64,000 nt of DNA from Allomyces arbusculus (lineage: Eukaryota; Blastocladiomycota; Blastocladiomycetes; Blastocladiales; Blastocladiaceae), in assembly GCA_027604705.1 (NCBI GenBank), contig JADHYV010000009.1:248001-312000 (forward strand), read 5' to 3'. Made by a program: the position numbers and the translations under genes. This document shows positions 30,887 to 43,486 of the stretch, one piece after another. Position 1 is the stretch's first letter. Every line of letters begins with the position of its first letter. Below the pieces are notes generated by a model. It saw only the letters and a program-made list of their open reading frames with translations, did not search any database and was not told where the DNA came from.

Positions 30887-33800
30887 TCACGGGCTCGGCC
30901 CCTGCACGTCCACCACGGGAACCTGCACCGGCTGTTGCGGCGGCGTGGACTGCTCGAGCGCGACCTGGCTCAACGACGACTGCCCGACCCCACGCTTGGC
31001 AAACGCCGAGATCGGCGACGGCGACAACGTGTCGCGCGACGGCACGACCGGATCAAACCCGTCCTTGGACACGAGCCAGTACGTCTTCATGGTCCCGCGA
31101 CCGGGCAACACCATTTCGCCGCGGGCCTCAAAGTGGAACCCGCCCACTTGCTCGAGCCCCTCGTATGTGGCCTCGGAGATTTGCACCTTCATGGGAAGAC
31201 TCGTGCTCTCCATCTTGCTCGCGATCGTCGACGTGTCGCCAAAGAGCGTGTACCGCGGCATCTTGCGCCCGACGACACCGGCGACGATCGGGCCCGTGTC
31301 TGACGTAGGAAAGTGGTCAGCCGGTTGAAACACAAGCACATAACGCAACGAACGCGGCTTCAGGTGGGGAAGGGTCACGTACGCATGCCAATGCGCATCT
31401 TGAGCACCACGTCGGGCCGGTGCCGGATGCGGATCGTGCTGATGGCCTTGAGCAAGTGCAATGCGAGCTTGGCCATTTCCGAGCAGTGACGATCTCCGTT
31501 GGGTCGCGGCACGCCCGAGCCAATCACGTAGCAATCTGGGAGCGAGCAAATTGAGCCAGGTCAGCTGCGCGAACGTGTAGATGAGTGCCGATACCAACGA
31601 CGCGCAACGAACCTCCAATAGTCTCAATCTTGTGCACGTCGTACTGCGCAAGAATGTCATCAAAGCACGTGTAGAGGTCGTTGAGCATGTCGACAATGTC
31701 GAGCGGCTCTGACTGCGACGCGAGCGACGTGAACCCGACAATGTCCGTGTAGAGAATCGTGCACTGGTCAAACGCCGTGGGTGCAGCCACTTCCCCACGC
31801 ATCAGCTGCTCGGCAATCGACGCGGGCAGAATCTCCTGGATCAGCGACCGCGACTTGGTGCGCTCCTTGCCGAGCTGTGCAATCAGCGACTCCATTTCGG
31901 CCTGCTTGCGCGCCTGCTCGGCGCGCGCCGCTTCTTCAATCGCGTTCTGCTCCGTCAAGTCACGCACAATACCCGTGAACAGATGGAACTCTTCTTCCTT
32001 GACCTCCGACACGGACAAGTGGATCGGGAACAGCGACCCGTCCTTTTTGCGGCCCTTGGCCGTGCGCCCAATGCCAATCACCTTCTTGACGCCCGTCGTC
32101 AAATAATTGAGCAGGAATTGGTCGTGCTGCACGGCAATGTGGTCGGGCGTGAGCATCTTGATGTTCTTGCCGAGCACCTCGTCGGCCGAGTACCCAAACA
32201 TCTTTTCGGCGGCCGAGTTGAAGCGCAGAATCGACCCGACCGGGTCGATGTTGATGATGGCATCGAGCACGGCATCGAGCACCGAGTTGAGCGTCCGGCG
32301 CTCCGTGAGCATCTTGCGCTCTGTGGCGCGAATCGACGCGTCCATTTGGTACTCGCGCTGCTGCATCGACATTGTTTCCATAATGACCGATTCGTGGCTC
32401 TTGCGCATGCTGCGCATTTCCGTGTCGTGCGCGAGATCCAAGTCGTCGAGCCGCTTCTGAATGTCCTCTTCGAGCGCACGCAGCTCATCGGCCTGCTCCT
32501 TGCGCAGCCGGCGCAACTCGTCCTTTTGCCGGGCCACGGCCATCTTGAGCAGCTCCATGAGCTTGGTCAGCTGCTCCTGCAACCGCGACTGGTCGTCCGA
32601 CAGCGCCCTGGCAATCGCCAGCTCGGCCTCGCGCTGCTCGGCCATTTCCTCGCTCGTGGCTGCGTTTGCTGACGACGACATTTGCTCGCGTGTGGCGCCG
32701 TCCACGACGCTACCGACCGACATGATCGACAAGCTGCGGCTCTGCGACCCCGGCAACCCAAGCGCCGACCCGCCTCTCGACATTAACGACGGCCCGCCCT
32801 GCATGCTGCCGTAGACGTTGACGGAGCCATCGTCATCGCCGAGCATGAGCACTTCGCGCCACTTTTTGAGCCGCAACGCCGCGCGCAGCCGCTGCGACCG
32901 CATCGCCATCTTGATCTGCGTCTTGTGCTGCGCCTTGAGCTTCTTGGTATCGGCCGTGTGCTGCACGGCGACTTGCGCAAGCTTGATCTTCTCGCGCGCG
33001 TCCTCGATGCGCTCATTCTCGGCCGCGTACTCGACCTTCTGCTGCGACTCGACCTCGTCGAGCCGGCGCTTATGCGCGGCGCGCAAGTGCGCGACCTCCT
33101 CGAGCGCCTTGGCCTCGGCATCAAACCGTTCCTTGCGCTGCTTGAGTTCATGCTGCTGCACTTCGCGCAACTGGTCGGCAATATGCTTGTCGAGCGTGCG
33201 CTGGTGGTTGATCCGGTAGGCGAAATCCTTCATGATCTCGGCGCGCAAATCCTCGCGCAATCCGCGCGTCTCAATCTCGAGCAAGGCCTTTTGGTCGCGG
33301 ATCTTGCGCTCTTGCGCAAATTCGAGCTGCTGCCGCTGCCGGACGTGCCGAGCCTCCATGTGCGCCATGAGCGACTCGAACCGCTGCCGGTGCTGGGCCA
33401 GCATTTCGCGCACTTCGCGCGCCATGTGCTTGCCCGTATCCTGCTGGCGAATCTTCACGTCGCGCGCCTTGGCTTCCTTGGACATTTGCTTTTGCAGTTT
33501 CTTAGTGTGCTTGCGCACCTTGCGTTCAGACAGCATCGACTCGTACGCGTCGTCGCTGCGCGCGAGCTCGTAGGCTTGCCGCTGCAAGAGTTGATTCATT
33601 TCGATCTCGTCTTGCCGCGCAAAAAAGGCCTCCTCTTCCTGTAGGACCGGGGGGGGGTTGAGATAGTCAGTGGCGATGATCACGGGCACAAGGGGACGCA
33701 CGCGACCGTCGACAGAAACCAAAGCTGACCTTGCGGAACACCTCGTTCTCGGCCTGCCGAATGTTCTGCTCGACTTTTTCCATGTCTACACGCGCAACCA

Positions 33801-34414
33801 ACCACCGCGTCAGTCCCTCCATCCTCTTCCACCGCGACCCATCCACGCAGACATACCGATGCGAATGTTCTCAAAGATGCGGCAAATATTCGGGTCCATG
33901 GTCTGACGCCACGAGTTGATCGGGTCCTCGGCATCGTTATCCATTCCCTGCTGCTGCTGTTGGCCGTGCTGCTGCTGCATGCTCGGGTCGCCGCCGTGCG
34001 GCATCCCACTGCCGTCGACTGCAAACGACCCGTTGCTCGCCATGTGCGGCATCCCGGCGTACGGCCCCTGCTGCTGCTGGTGCTGTTGCGGCGGCGGCGC
34101 GTCGGTCGCGTAGTGCAGGGCCTGGAACTCTTGCCCGAGAATCGACGCGTCGGCCTGTCCGAACGGCGAACACGAGCGGTCAGGAGCGTGCACACCTTCC
34201 AACAGCAGGCGGGCACGCCAAGGCGGAGCGGACGTACATTGGCCTCGACAATCGGCGACATCACAGCGCCACCGCCATTGGGCATCCCGGACCGTGACGC
34301 GGATCGCGGCATCCCTGTCGTGTCGTACGCGCCTCCGTACGAGAGATTGCTGCCGCCGGGTGGCGGGGACGACGGTGCGCGGGCGGGCGCGGCCGGGCGG
34401 AACGGACACGTCAT
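30887..34414 (-). CDS. PAS-domain class III nucleotide cyclase (probably guanylyl)
   Basis: Six exons read leftwards: 34414-34238, 34154-33857, 33785-33730, 33638-31613, 31535-31383, 31299-30887, giving 1040 residues. A Gly/Pro/Gln-rich N-terminus comes first. A very long coiled coil spans about residues 180-600 (for example RQRQQLEFAQERKIRDQKAL). A PAS domain follows at about 625-740 (NSVLDAVLDAIINIDPVGSI, GYSADEVLGKNIKMLTPDHI), a short signalling helix, then the catalytic domain at about 800-1000. Metal-binding aspartates are visible in LYTDIVGFTSLAS and IETIGDCYVIGSG. The Glu in KIETIGD points to GTP, but the partner residue, usually Cys, is Thr in RYTLFGDT. No transmembrane segment is seen, so the enzyme is probably soluble or scaffolded by its coil. 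Blastocladiomycetes are known for cGMP signalling in zoospores. Confidence 0.88.
33649..33657. repeat. Homopolymer G/C run in a cyclase intron
   Basis: Nine G residues on the plus strand sit inside the 91-base third intron of the cyclase gene, next to its acceptor, acting as the pyrimidine tract on the transcribed strand. Confidence 0.7.
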
Positions 34415-35019
34415 AGCTGGCGGGATCGAGTAGAAGTGGATGGCCGAGGCGGTCGGGCGCTCGAGTAGAGCGAAGGGGGGCGGTGTGGGTGGTGGTCGGA
34501 GTGAAGCGTGCGCGTGCGCGTGCGCGGAGCGAAGGAGAGTCGACGGGAGTGGGGAGCGGAGGGCAGGGAGAGCGAACAGTGGGGCGGCCAACGGTGGGCC
34601 CGCAGCGCGGGTCGGCCGGTCGGTGCGGTCGGCGGGCGCGGCGCGGTCGGGGAGGATCGAGCGCAAGGGGGCCCGGTGCCGCAAGTCGGCCGTTCGCACT
34701 GAAGCGGCCCGAGGTGGTCGCGGATGTCCCAGAATATTGCGCGATATCGGCGCGTGTCTGTCAAAGCAGACCCTGAGCGGGCCGCGTGCGGATCACGCTC
34801 GTGTCTCCCACCGCGTGCGAGACGTGTTCGATGCTCGCACTCGAGCGCCACAGACGCGATGAACTGCTCAGTCATTGAGGTCACGAATTCGTCTTGTATA
34901 TTTCAATGGCTTCAGCGCAACGACGACGACGGGCGTCCCCCTCCCCATCCTGATCCCCGCCCGCCACGTCCCTCTCCCTCCTCCTCCAGAGTTCCACCCC
35001 ACCCCATCCTCCTCCCTCA
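34415..35019. other. Intergenic, 605 bases
   Basis: Cyclase promoter and RasGAP 3' flank. No gene is supported. Confidence 0.5.
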
Positions 35020-37990
35020 CTACTGCGCCAGCCCCCGCGCGCGGTGCTGTTGTTCCGCCATGACCACCGGCTCGGCCGACATGACCGTCGGAATCGTCGG
35101 TAGCACCGGGCACGACGCAGGCGCGCTCGGCGCGAGCCCCGCGAGCCGCGGGGTCCCGGCCTCCGCGGCCAAACTGCGCGGCGTCGTAGCCACCTTGTCC
35201 TCGTCTACGACATGCTGCGCGGCGTCGACCGACTCGCCCGGGGCGCCGTTTTTACTCCCTCGAAATCGTAACCTCTGCCCAAACGCGCGCAAAAAACCGG
35301 CCGATGGTTTCCCGCCGAGCGTCTTGGCCGACGGGCTTGTCGCATGGTCGTCGGTCGGGGAAGGGCAAGTTGGGAGGGCGTGGAATTTGTCGAGGTTTGA
35401 TTTGAGCGTGAGCAGCCCAAGAGCGAGCGACTATTAACGGCGTCCAATCGTGGTCAGTTCCTTCGCTCTCGAGATCCCAAATGGGAAGAGACGTACATGG
35501 TGCAGCGCCCCAAACGTGCCCGCCGACTGATGAAAATGCTCTTCGATCCGGTCCATCCCCTTGCTCATCTGCGCCATCAGCGCGTCCGACGGCCCTACAC
35601 CCCACCTCGCCGCGGCCGCGGCCGCCGCCGTCGCTGGATCGCTCAGCGAATTGAGCGACATCCCGCCCGTCGGACTGCTCGACGTCGATGGCGCGCGCAA
35701 CGGCCCGGACGAAAACGCCGTCCCATCCTCTTTGCTCCCGCTCAAGTGAATCTGCGGCATCGACCGGAATTCCTTCTTGCGCTGCAGGCGCGACCGCCCG
35801 AGCATCGACATGAACGACTTGCCGAGCGACCGTTTGTTGGCGTCGGTGTCGTCGGGCGGGTCGATTGCCGCGCGCGGTGGCGACGGGGAGTCGGTCGTGA
35901 CCGAGTCGGCCGAGGTGGAACGTGTCGAGGCGGCGCTGGGAGTGCTGTCGCCGGGCGGCGACGAGGAGAGACCGTTGGTGAGGACGGGGCGGCGCCAGTC
36001 GCTGGCGCTGGATGTGTCGGCCGACACCTAATCCACCGGATATCGGGTCAGAAACATGATCGTTTGCGCGGCCGGAGATGAGACCTGGTACGTCGTACCG
36101 GCAGACTCGTGACACGCTCAATCGTCTGCTTGACCTTGAGCCGCTGCTCAAAGACATAGTGCTGTGCCTGAATATCGCCGCCGGCCAGTTTTGCGTCTGA
36201 GTCGTTGCACAGCGTATTCACGAGCCGTCCGCACTGCAACAGGCCGCGCAGCAGTGCGCGCCGGTTCTGGGCCGGGATCGTGACGCCGTACTGCTCGGGC
36301 ATGGTCAGGGCTACTCGCCACGCACGAACCCACCAACAAAAATGAGCTCAGAATTTCCATCCCAATTTTCCCCAACCCTGCACTTCGACGGTGCCAGCAA
36401 AAAGAACGTACCGGGTACCAAAAACCGCAGAAACAAGCACGACGCCACGATATTCTCGGCCACCGACAATTCCACCATCCCGCGCAATTTCCGGCGCGCG
36501 TGCGTGCGTCTCAGCGTCGGCTGTCTCGTCAAGGATGCGTGCGACGATGCGCGCGATGGCGGTCCGTGCGATCCGGCTGCCATGGGCAGCGTCGAGCCGT
36601 GCGACGAGCACGTCGGTAGCCCCGCACTCCCGCCTGGCTGTGGGGACGCGATCGCCGACCGCGCGCGCAGCGTGTCGATGGCCAAGGCGCGCAGACTCTC
36701 GGTCGCGGCAAACTCGGCCGTCGGGAACGGCAATGGCGTGCCGACACTCTCGTCGTCCGCGGCGCGGTGGTGCAGCGGCAACGGGACCGACGGCGCCGAC
36801 TCGGTCGAGACCGCGTGGTGCAGTGGCGACGGGACCGCGGGCGCCGACTCAGTCGATGCCGCCGACGAGCACCGCGACCGCGCGAGCGTGTGTGGCGACA
36901 GTTTCGCCTCGAGGTCGTCCATTTGGTTCTTGAGCGCGACGCACAGCCGGCGCACCGAGGGCGGGAACATGTCGGCGGCCGCGTGCAAGCGTTCGAGCAG
37001 TTTGCCGACGAGCGCGCGCAGAATCGTTTGCGTGTCAGGCGCTGGGGACGTAGGGGTTTCGGGAACGTCCACTTGAATCCCGCGCGACGTGTCTTCGCCG
37101 AGGTCGATCAGGGCCGTGTCGTTTTCGGTGATAAAGTGCGAGAGCAGCGCCTGCAGAAAGTCAGCGGCCTCGGTGCGGATGAAGGCGGAGAGCAAAAGGA
37201 TTTCGAGCGAGTTGTCGCGCAGCGCGTTTTTAAGGTGCACGTCGGACATTTCCACGGCGGCTACAGAGCGGATAAGCGATGGGAGGTGAGCTTCCCGTCA
37301 CCAAACTTGCACGATTCAACAATGACCGTACCATGCCGCTGGATTTTCTTTTCCATGACGCGCGCGACAAAACCCTCGGCGGTTCTGGGAGCCTTTTCGG
37401 CACGCAACAGCGCAAGTGTCGAGTTACAGATATCCGTGACATGCTCGCGCGTGAAGTTGGCCGTGATCACAACTTCCAGCAGCCGTTGCCGGTGCGCGAG
37501 CAACAGTTGGCCCACCTCGTGCCGCAGGGCCTCGCGCGAGTCGTACTAGAATGTTTTCGGCGCCGTCAATTCTTGTGCTGCGCCCAGCTGATGTCAAAAA
37601 ACGACAGCATGCGTACACTGCCACTGCCACTCTGGAACTGCTTGGCCGAGGCGACCGTGGACCCGGGTGCCGACGGCCGCCGCAGCAGGTCCGAGAGCCG
37701 GTCATGCAGACTGCCTCGTCGCGGCTCGCTCACGCTGGCGGACTTGCTCGCGTGGCTGTAGTGGCTCTGGCGGCGGCGATGGGCGATGGCAATGGCAGCG
37801 CGCAGACGTTAGCGCCAGCGTTACGGACGGGGCCTGCAGCCGGACGGGACGCGCTCGAGCTGCGTACCGCCGATTCCCTTGAGTTGTTGTTGCGGATCGA
37901 GTCGAGCGCGAGGTAGGAGGGCCGCCGTGAAGAGGCGTCGGACGCGGATCCGCGGCGATTGGCGGCGGCAAAGAGGTTGGGCGTGCTCAT
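35020..37990 (-). CDS. RasGAP-domain protein with split catalytic domain
   Basis: Seven exons read leftwards: 37990-37829, 37766-37617, 37545-37332, 37260-36412, 36310-36099, 36027-35497, 35430-35020, giving 842 residues. The introns are 62-101 bases, mostly GTACG donors. A Ser-rich N-terminus precedes the GAP domain, which begins near residue 105. The arginine-finger segment is ALRDNSLEILL (Arg near residue 190). The FLR motif region is SCLFLRFLVPALTMPEQYGV (near 450), followed by NRRALLRGLLQCGRLVNTLCN, which matches the RRTL..ianvLQNLAN helix. Between finger and FLR motif sit about 190 residues of Ser/Pro/Ala-rich insertion. The C-terminal 320 residues are mostly disordered. RasGAPs speed GTP hydrolysis on Ras and switch it off. 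It is divergent from the SYCP2-like gene across 1.3 kb. Confidence 0.8.
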
Positions 37991-39310
37991 GATGGTGCTG
38001 GGAGATGGTCGGTCAGCTGGTGGGGAGGCCCAATGGGCGGTGCGGGAAGGCAGCGGTTCTTCACCGGCAGAGCGGCGCTCCCGGATCAAGATCAGGGAGC
38101 GGCAGCGATGGTGGGCAGCGTGTGTCGACTTGCCGCCGCGTCGTCAAGCGCCGCGGGCAACAGGTGCGCGGATGGGCGGCCGACAGATTGCGGCGGGTTG
38201 CAGGCGCTGGTAATGAGGTTGAAGGTGCACAGTGACGTTGGCACGGCCGCGCGGGCGGAGTAGGCGCGGTGGTAAGCGGTGAAGGCCGGCGTGCGGACGC
38301 CAGTCTGGCACTGGCGCGGGGGCAATGCATCCACCACGCGCCGGCACGGCCGGCAGGGCATCGCTGTCGGCGGAGCGCAAGCGCAAGCGCAATCTAGACG
38401 CAAGGACGCGGTGGGCACGCTGGCCAAGGTCCCACCAGCCTCGGCACCAACCCGCCGTGTGAAATGCGTCCAGGCGATGCACGACTTGGGTGGTTTGCGA
38501 AGACGGTGGCACCGACAACCACACCCACACAGTCCACGCGCGGCCCCGAGCCCCTGCCAATCGCGCGGCAGCACCTGCTCCGGCGAACACACGGGCGCTC
38601 GGACCCGCGGTGCGCGAGCGTCCGTGCGCGCCTGATCGAAGCCAGCGGGGAAGCCCACCTTCGCGCGAGCAACCGCACTGATCCATCCCACGAGGTCCCG
38701 GCCGTGATCACCACCCACCCCGATCACCAAGCGAAGATCAACGCGCCCGGCCGTTCGCCGTGTCGCGGTGCAGGACGCAGGAAGCCTCCGGCGCATCGCG
38801 GACACCGTGCCGCGGCAGCGGCACACCGCCTGCCCACATGGTCGCGCTGCCCGACGCGGTCACCTGATCAGCCCGTGCTGTGTGCATGCGACGGGCAAGT
38901 GCCTGCCTGCACCAGATCCATCGTTGCGGTTGCAACCAACAGCCGAGCGTGGGCTGCTGCTCTTGCCAAGGGTTTGGGGACCTGCTGCTGGCGTTTGATA
39001 TTGTGAGGTCGGGCGCGACCAAAGGGTCCGGCATCAATGGGGCAGCCTGATGCGGCCAGCGCACGGCGCACCGGGCGATGTGGCCGGCGCGGCCGTGAGC
39101 AGGAAACCGGCCGCCGGGACAACGCGGTCACGTTGCGGCGCAGCGCGGCCGGCTCCGACGCGTCGGCCGCCGCGACGCCTTGGCTCTCGCCGCGTGTCGT
39201 GCGCGCCGCGCTCCTCGTTGGCCCGCCGTTGACTTGGACATCACGCCGCGCGCCGTTCCCGCCCGCCACTGCCCGCATTGGACCAAGCACGACCCGCGCC
39301 ACGCACCACC
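37991..39310. other. Divergent intergenic region, 1.3 kb
   Basis: Between the RasGAP start (minus) and the SYCP2-like start (plus). It should hold both promoters. GC-rich overlapping frames on both strands have no recognisable domain, and I support no gene here. Confidence 0.5.
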
Positions 39311-42300
39311 ATGCCGGCCGCACGCCGGGCGGTTGCCGCCGTCGCCGCCGACATCACGGCCCTGATCAAGTCGTGGCCCACGCAGGCCAAGACGCGCCGC
39401 GGAAAGCCGCCCGTTCTCCAGTATGTCTTGCCGCGCGCCGTCTTGATGCCCACGAGTGCTGCTGGCCAAGAGGAGATAAGTCCGACTCACGCCCGGTCGT
39501 CCATGTCCTCCCACAGCCAGGCCAAGATCCTGAACCTCTGCCAGGAACTTGCCAAGTTGGTACGCTTTGGGGATCGCTGTCTGGTCCGATGCGACGCACG
39601 CAACTGACCCGACCATTTCGCCTCCAGGCCGGCGAGGACGCGACCGAGACCACGGCGCACGCGCTGATCGACTTCATCGACGCGCTCAACCCGACCATCG
39701 ACGTGCTCCTGGGCCCCGCCGTGACCGCCGCGCGCCGCAAAGAGTGCGTGCAGCCGCTCATCAAGAGCCTCGTCACGCACATTGCCAGTCTCGTCTACGA
39801 CTCGCCCGTGCACGCCTTCAACCTCGCGGCATGGCGCGGCACCTGGGGCGACTACGCCGTCAAAGTCCTCTTCGTGGTGCAGGTACCTTCCTACGCCCCG
39901 CGCTATCCGCCGCCGTCGATTCAGTCGGCTCAACCGTCCTCACTCGCGCGCGACCTTCCCCTCCCATCCAGCACTGCCTGACGGCCGGCGGCATCAGCTA
40001 TGACGACGCCTACACCGATACGGCCGACAAGCTCGTCAAGCTCATGCTCAACGCGCATCTGAGCTCGACGGTGCGTGTTGCCGCGGCCTACGCCTACAGT
40101 GACCTGCTGCATCCGCGGTCGGCGACCCACGCCAAGATCACGACGCGCGAAAAGTACCTGAGCCCAATTCTGCGCGCCTTCAACTCGGCGCGGTCGTTTG
40201 ATTTGCAAAACATGCTGCTCGAAATTGCCTACCGCGTGCTGCCGCGCACTGCGAACGAGCGCGTTAATTTCCTGCACCAGCACGGGATCAACGACACGGT
40301 CTGGATCGACTTGTTCACGGACCTCGGCAACGCGCCAAATGATTTCGCAAATGTACGTTGCATTCCTATGATTCCTTGGCGAGTAAACGATGGAAATTGA
40401 CGTGCGCGTCTGGTCCCGCATCCAGGTCATGCGCACGCACCTCAACCGCATTAACGAGCGCAACTTGACCGACGACGGGCCCATTGCGTTCCCGGCCTAC
40501 ATCACCGTTTACCACGCCGTGTTCCAAGCGGGGACCGACCGCGCGCAGACCACGACCGACGCGGCAATGTATCTCGATTTCTCGCCCGAAGGGATCGCGT
40601 TTGCCGCGGAACTCGACACGCGCACGGATATCGACGACGAGGCGGCGCTCGCCGTCAAGTACGACAAAATTGCGCGGTGGGCGATCGACGAACCACACAA
40701 GAGTACGCATCTGTGACCAGATTCGCGCTGTGCCGCGCTTGGCGCTCTCTCACTCACACGCGTTCCGCTGCCTGGGTGTAGAACTGGTCCTGGCCCTGCA
40801 CGACGTGAAAGTGCCCTGGGACCCCTCGATCACGCGCGACGTGGTCGTGCAGTTCACGCTCGCCGACGCAAGGGACGTGACGGTCGCGCGCAACTGCCTG
40901 CTGAATCGCGCGTCTAGCGTCGCATCGACGTCGCCTCTCGGCCGGCGCACGTCGGAACTGGAATTCCCGCTGATTGAGCACCGCGTTGAGGGCCAGGCGG
41001 GGGCCACCAGCGGCCGCGCGGCTGCTGCGGCGACGTCGACAAACGGGCACGTCGATGGAGGCGAGTCGGCCACTCCACCGCCTCCGCCGTCGCCGCCGCG
41101 CATGGTGCCCGCTCCTTCGCCAAGTCCAGTGCCGGCGCCAACGTCTCCACCGCCCGCGGTTGTTCCGGTGCCCGTCGTCATGGCGCGCCCCGTGCAAATG
41201 ACGCCGCCGCCCGCGACAGGTCGGACGACGACCACTGTCACGACTGGACCCGCGTCGGCTGGCGCGACGCCGCAACGCGCGACGTTCCAGGTTCGGCGGC
41301 AGACGATCATTACGTCACCGCGCGGCACCGCGGCAGCGACGGCTGGACGCGCACTGCCCGCGGTCACTGCGACTATTGCAGCCGAAGCTCCCGCTCGCGC
41401 CGCGGCGAATGGCACACGCCAAGCGGCGAGTCCGCGCGCCACTGCCGCCGAGAACACGGCGGCGCGCGCAGGTAAGCGCCCGCGGTCGCCCGACCACGAC
41501 TCGAGCGACACGAGCGACATTTATCCGGCGCCTGTCGCGGCGCGGCCGCGCAAGCGTGTCGTGCGCCGCGCGTCTCCGCCACCGGTACCGGCGGCGCGGG
41601 TGCCCACGTCGCCGCTGTCGGACGCGGTCACGCCGCCACCACTGCCGTACCTACCGCGCGCGGGGCCCGAGACGCGCCCGTCGCCGCCGCAGCCAACCCA
41701 TCCGTCGCCCGAAGTCGTGCCGATCGCGCACCCGCCGACAAGCATGCGTGTCGGTCTGTCTCGGCCTGGGCATGCGACTGGGACGATGCGGCCGCAGGTT
41801 GCCATGAAGATTCCGGCGACGCCGCCAGCGCCAGCGCCGGATAGCACCGAGGACCGGGGGTTGCTGGATTTCCGCCAGTTTATTGGGCGGAAAGTGCCGA
41901 CCAAGCCGACGACGACGGCCAAGCCGCGCACGGAAGCGGCGAGTCACGTCGACGATGAGAATGAGGAAAGGGCGATGGAGCCCCCGTCGCCACTGCCGAT
42001 GCCCATGCCCGCCGTGGCGCCGTCGAGTCCGTTGGCGCGTGTCTCCGCGTTGCAGCAGGCGAAGCCCGCGGCCACTGGACACGCGGCTGCCCCTCCTGCC
42101 GTTGTCGCTCGTGCTCCTGCCGCTCCTGCCCCCGCCGCTACTGAACTGCGTCAGCGGCTTGCCGCCGTCCAAGACACTGCCGCGACCCCACCCTCTGCCG
42201 CGGCCTCCTCCACCACCACCGCCGCGGCCGTCACCGACGCATCGCTCCCGGTCCTGCAGGAAATTCTGCACCAGATGCGCATGCTCACCAACGCCGTTGG

Positions 42301-43287
42301 CGCGTCTTCTTCGGCGCCATCCGCGTTCGCCACGCCCGTGGGTCCACTGCCCGCGCCGAGCCGGTTCCAGCAGCAGCAGGGCGCGGCGGCGTACATGCCG
42401 ACACCCGCGATCACACCCATGCCGCAGGCGGCTTATGTGCCGCGCGCCGAGGGGTCAATGGTGGGCCCGCGGACGACCGCATTTGGGAGTGCGTTTGGGC
42501 AGACGCAGGCGGCGCCGGCGGCGTATCTGTGGGCGCCGACGCGAGGCCAGTGGGAGACGACGTGCACGGCGGGGCGCCAGGCCGGTGGGGTATTTGATCC
42601 GATACACGGCGCGGGTGCAACGGCGGAGCCGGCGGCTGGGATGCGTGGAGCATGTGAGACGTACGTGCGAGATCCCAGCGATTGATGGTGCGTTGATCAA
42701 ACCTGATCGCTGACGAACCCACACCCCCTCCACCCCAGATTCGGTTCCTGGACCTCACGTCCTCCTCCCGCGGGCCCGCGGTTCTTTGGCACGTCGACCA
42801 CCACGGCCGCCACTACCACACCTGCGCCCCCTCCGCCTCCTCCCGCCGCCGATGCCGTCGGCGCGCACGGTATCCCGCCGTACCCGACGCAGCAGATCCT
42901 GGCCATCTTCACCGACGCGATCCAGGACATTGGCCGGCGTGCCGACGCGGCCGTGGCGGCTGTGCAGGCCGAGTTGGACCAATCGGTCGCGCACGCGCGC
43001 GCGCTCTGTGAACAGTGGGCCGACGAGTGGGTCCACGACGTGAATGCCGGGGTTGACGAGGCCGAGCAGACCTTGCGGCAGAAGTTGGCGGAAATTCATG
43101 CGGTCAAGCCTGGGGTGCAGAAGCAGAATGTACGTTGCGAGAGTGGGATAGCGGTGGAGGGGCTGGGGGGGTCGAACTGACCACGGGTGTGGTTCATGTG
43201 TAGGTTGGTGTGCGGCCTCCGCCACCTGGGATGGGGGCGGAAGCGGCCGCGGAGACGGCGCGGGCGCACGGTGGGATGGCACGTTGA
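39311..43287 (+). CDS. SYCP2/Red1-like meiotic chromosome axis protein
   Basis: Eight exons: 39311-39420, 39517-39559, 39628-39882, 39972-40352, 40426-40702, 40782-42660, 42739-43129, 43204-43287, giving 1139 residues with all phases closing. Residues 1-290 are helical repeats like the armadillo-type domain of SYCP2 (FDLQNMLLEIAYRVLPRTAN matches DLQVGIVEALCRMT). Residues about 290-420 match the PH-like Spt16M domain that follows it, including MYLDFSPEGIAFAAEL against WIDFNLGSQTLSFYI and ELVLALHDVKVPWDP. A Pro/Ala/Thr-rich disordered middle of nearly 600 residues carries a basic patch (RPRKRVVRR). The C-terminal about 100 residues form a coiled coil (AAVQAELDQSVAHARALCEQ). SYCP2 and yeast Red1 assemble as coiled coils on the axis of meiotic chromosomes and recruit HORMA proteins. 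The assignment rests on shared order of domains and remembered motifs. Confidence 0.6.
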
Positions 43288-43486
43288 GAGCGTGCGCCGC
43301 GCGTTGTATAATTTGTACAGGGGAGGGATGATGGCCGGATCCGAGTGCTACGGCGCTCAGGCCAGATCGCCTGATGTTGTGGTGTTTCTCGAGCGGTGCA
43401 GAGCAAAGGGCCGTGACGAACGTTTCCACCAAACCAAGATTCCGATTTCATTTTCGAACAACAAGTCGTCTGTCTTTTTTCTATGC

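Noticed and set aside
33639-33722. Start of the cyclase at the Met of 33722
   Set aside because: That Met lies inside an intron. Upstream exons with good splice sites give a continuous N-terminus from 34414.
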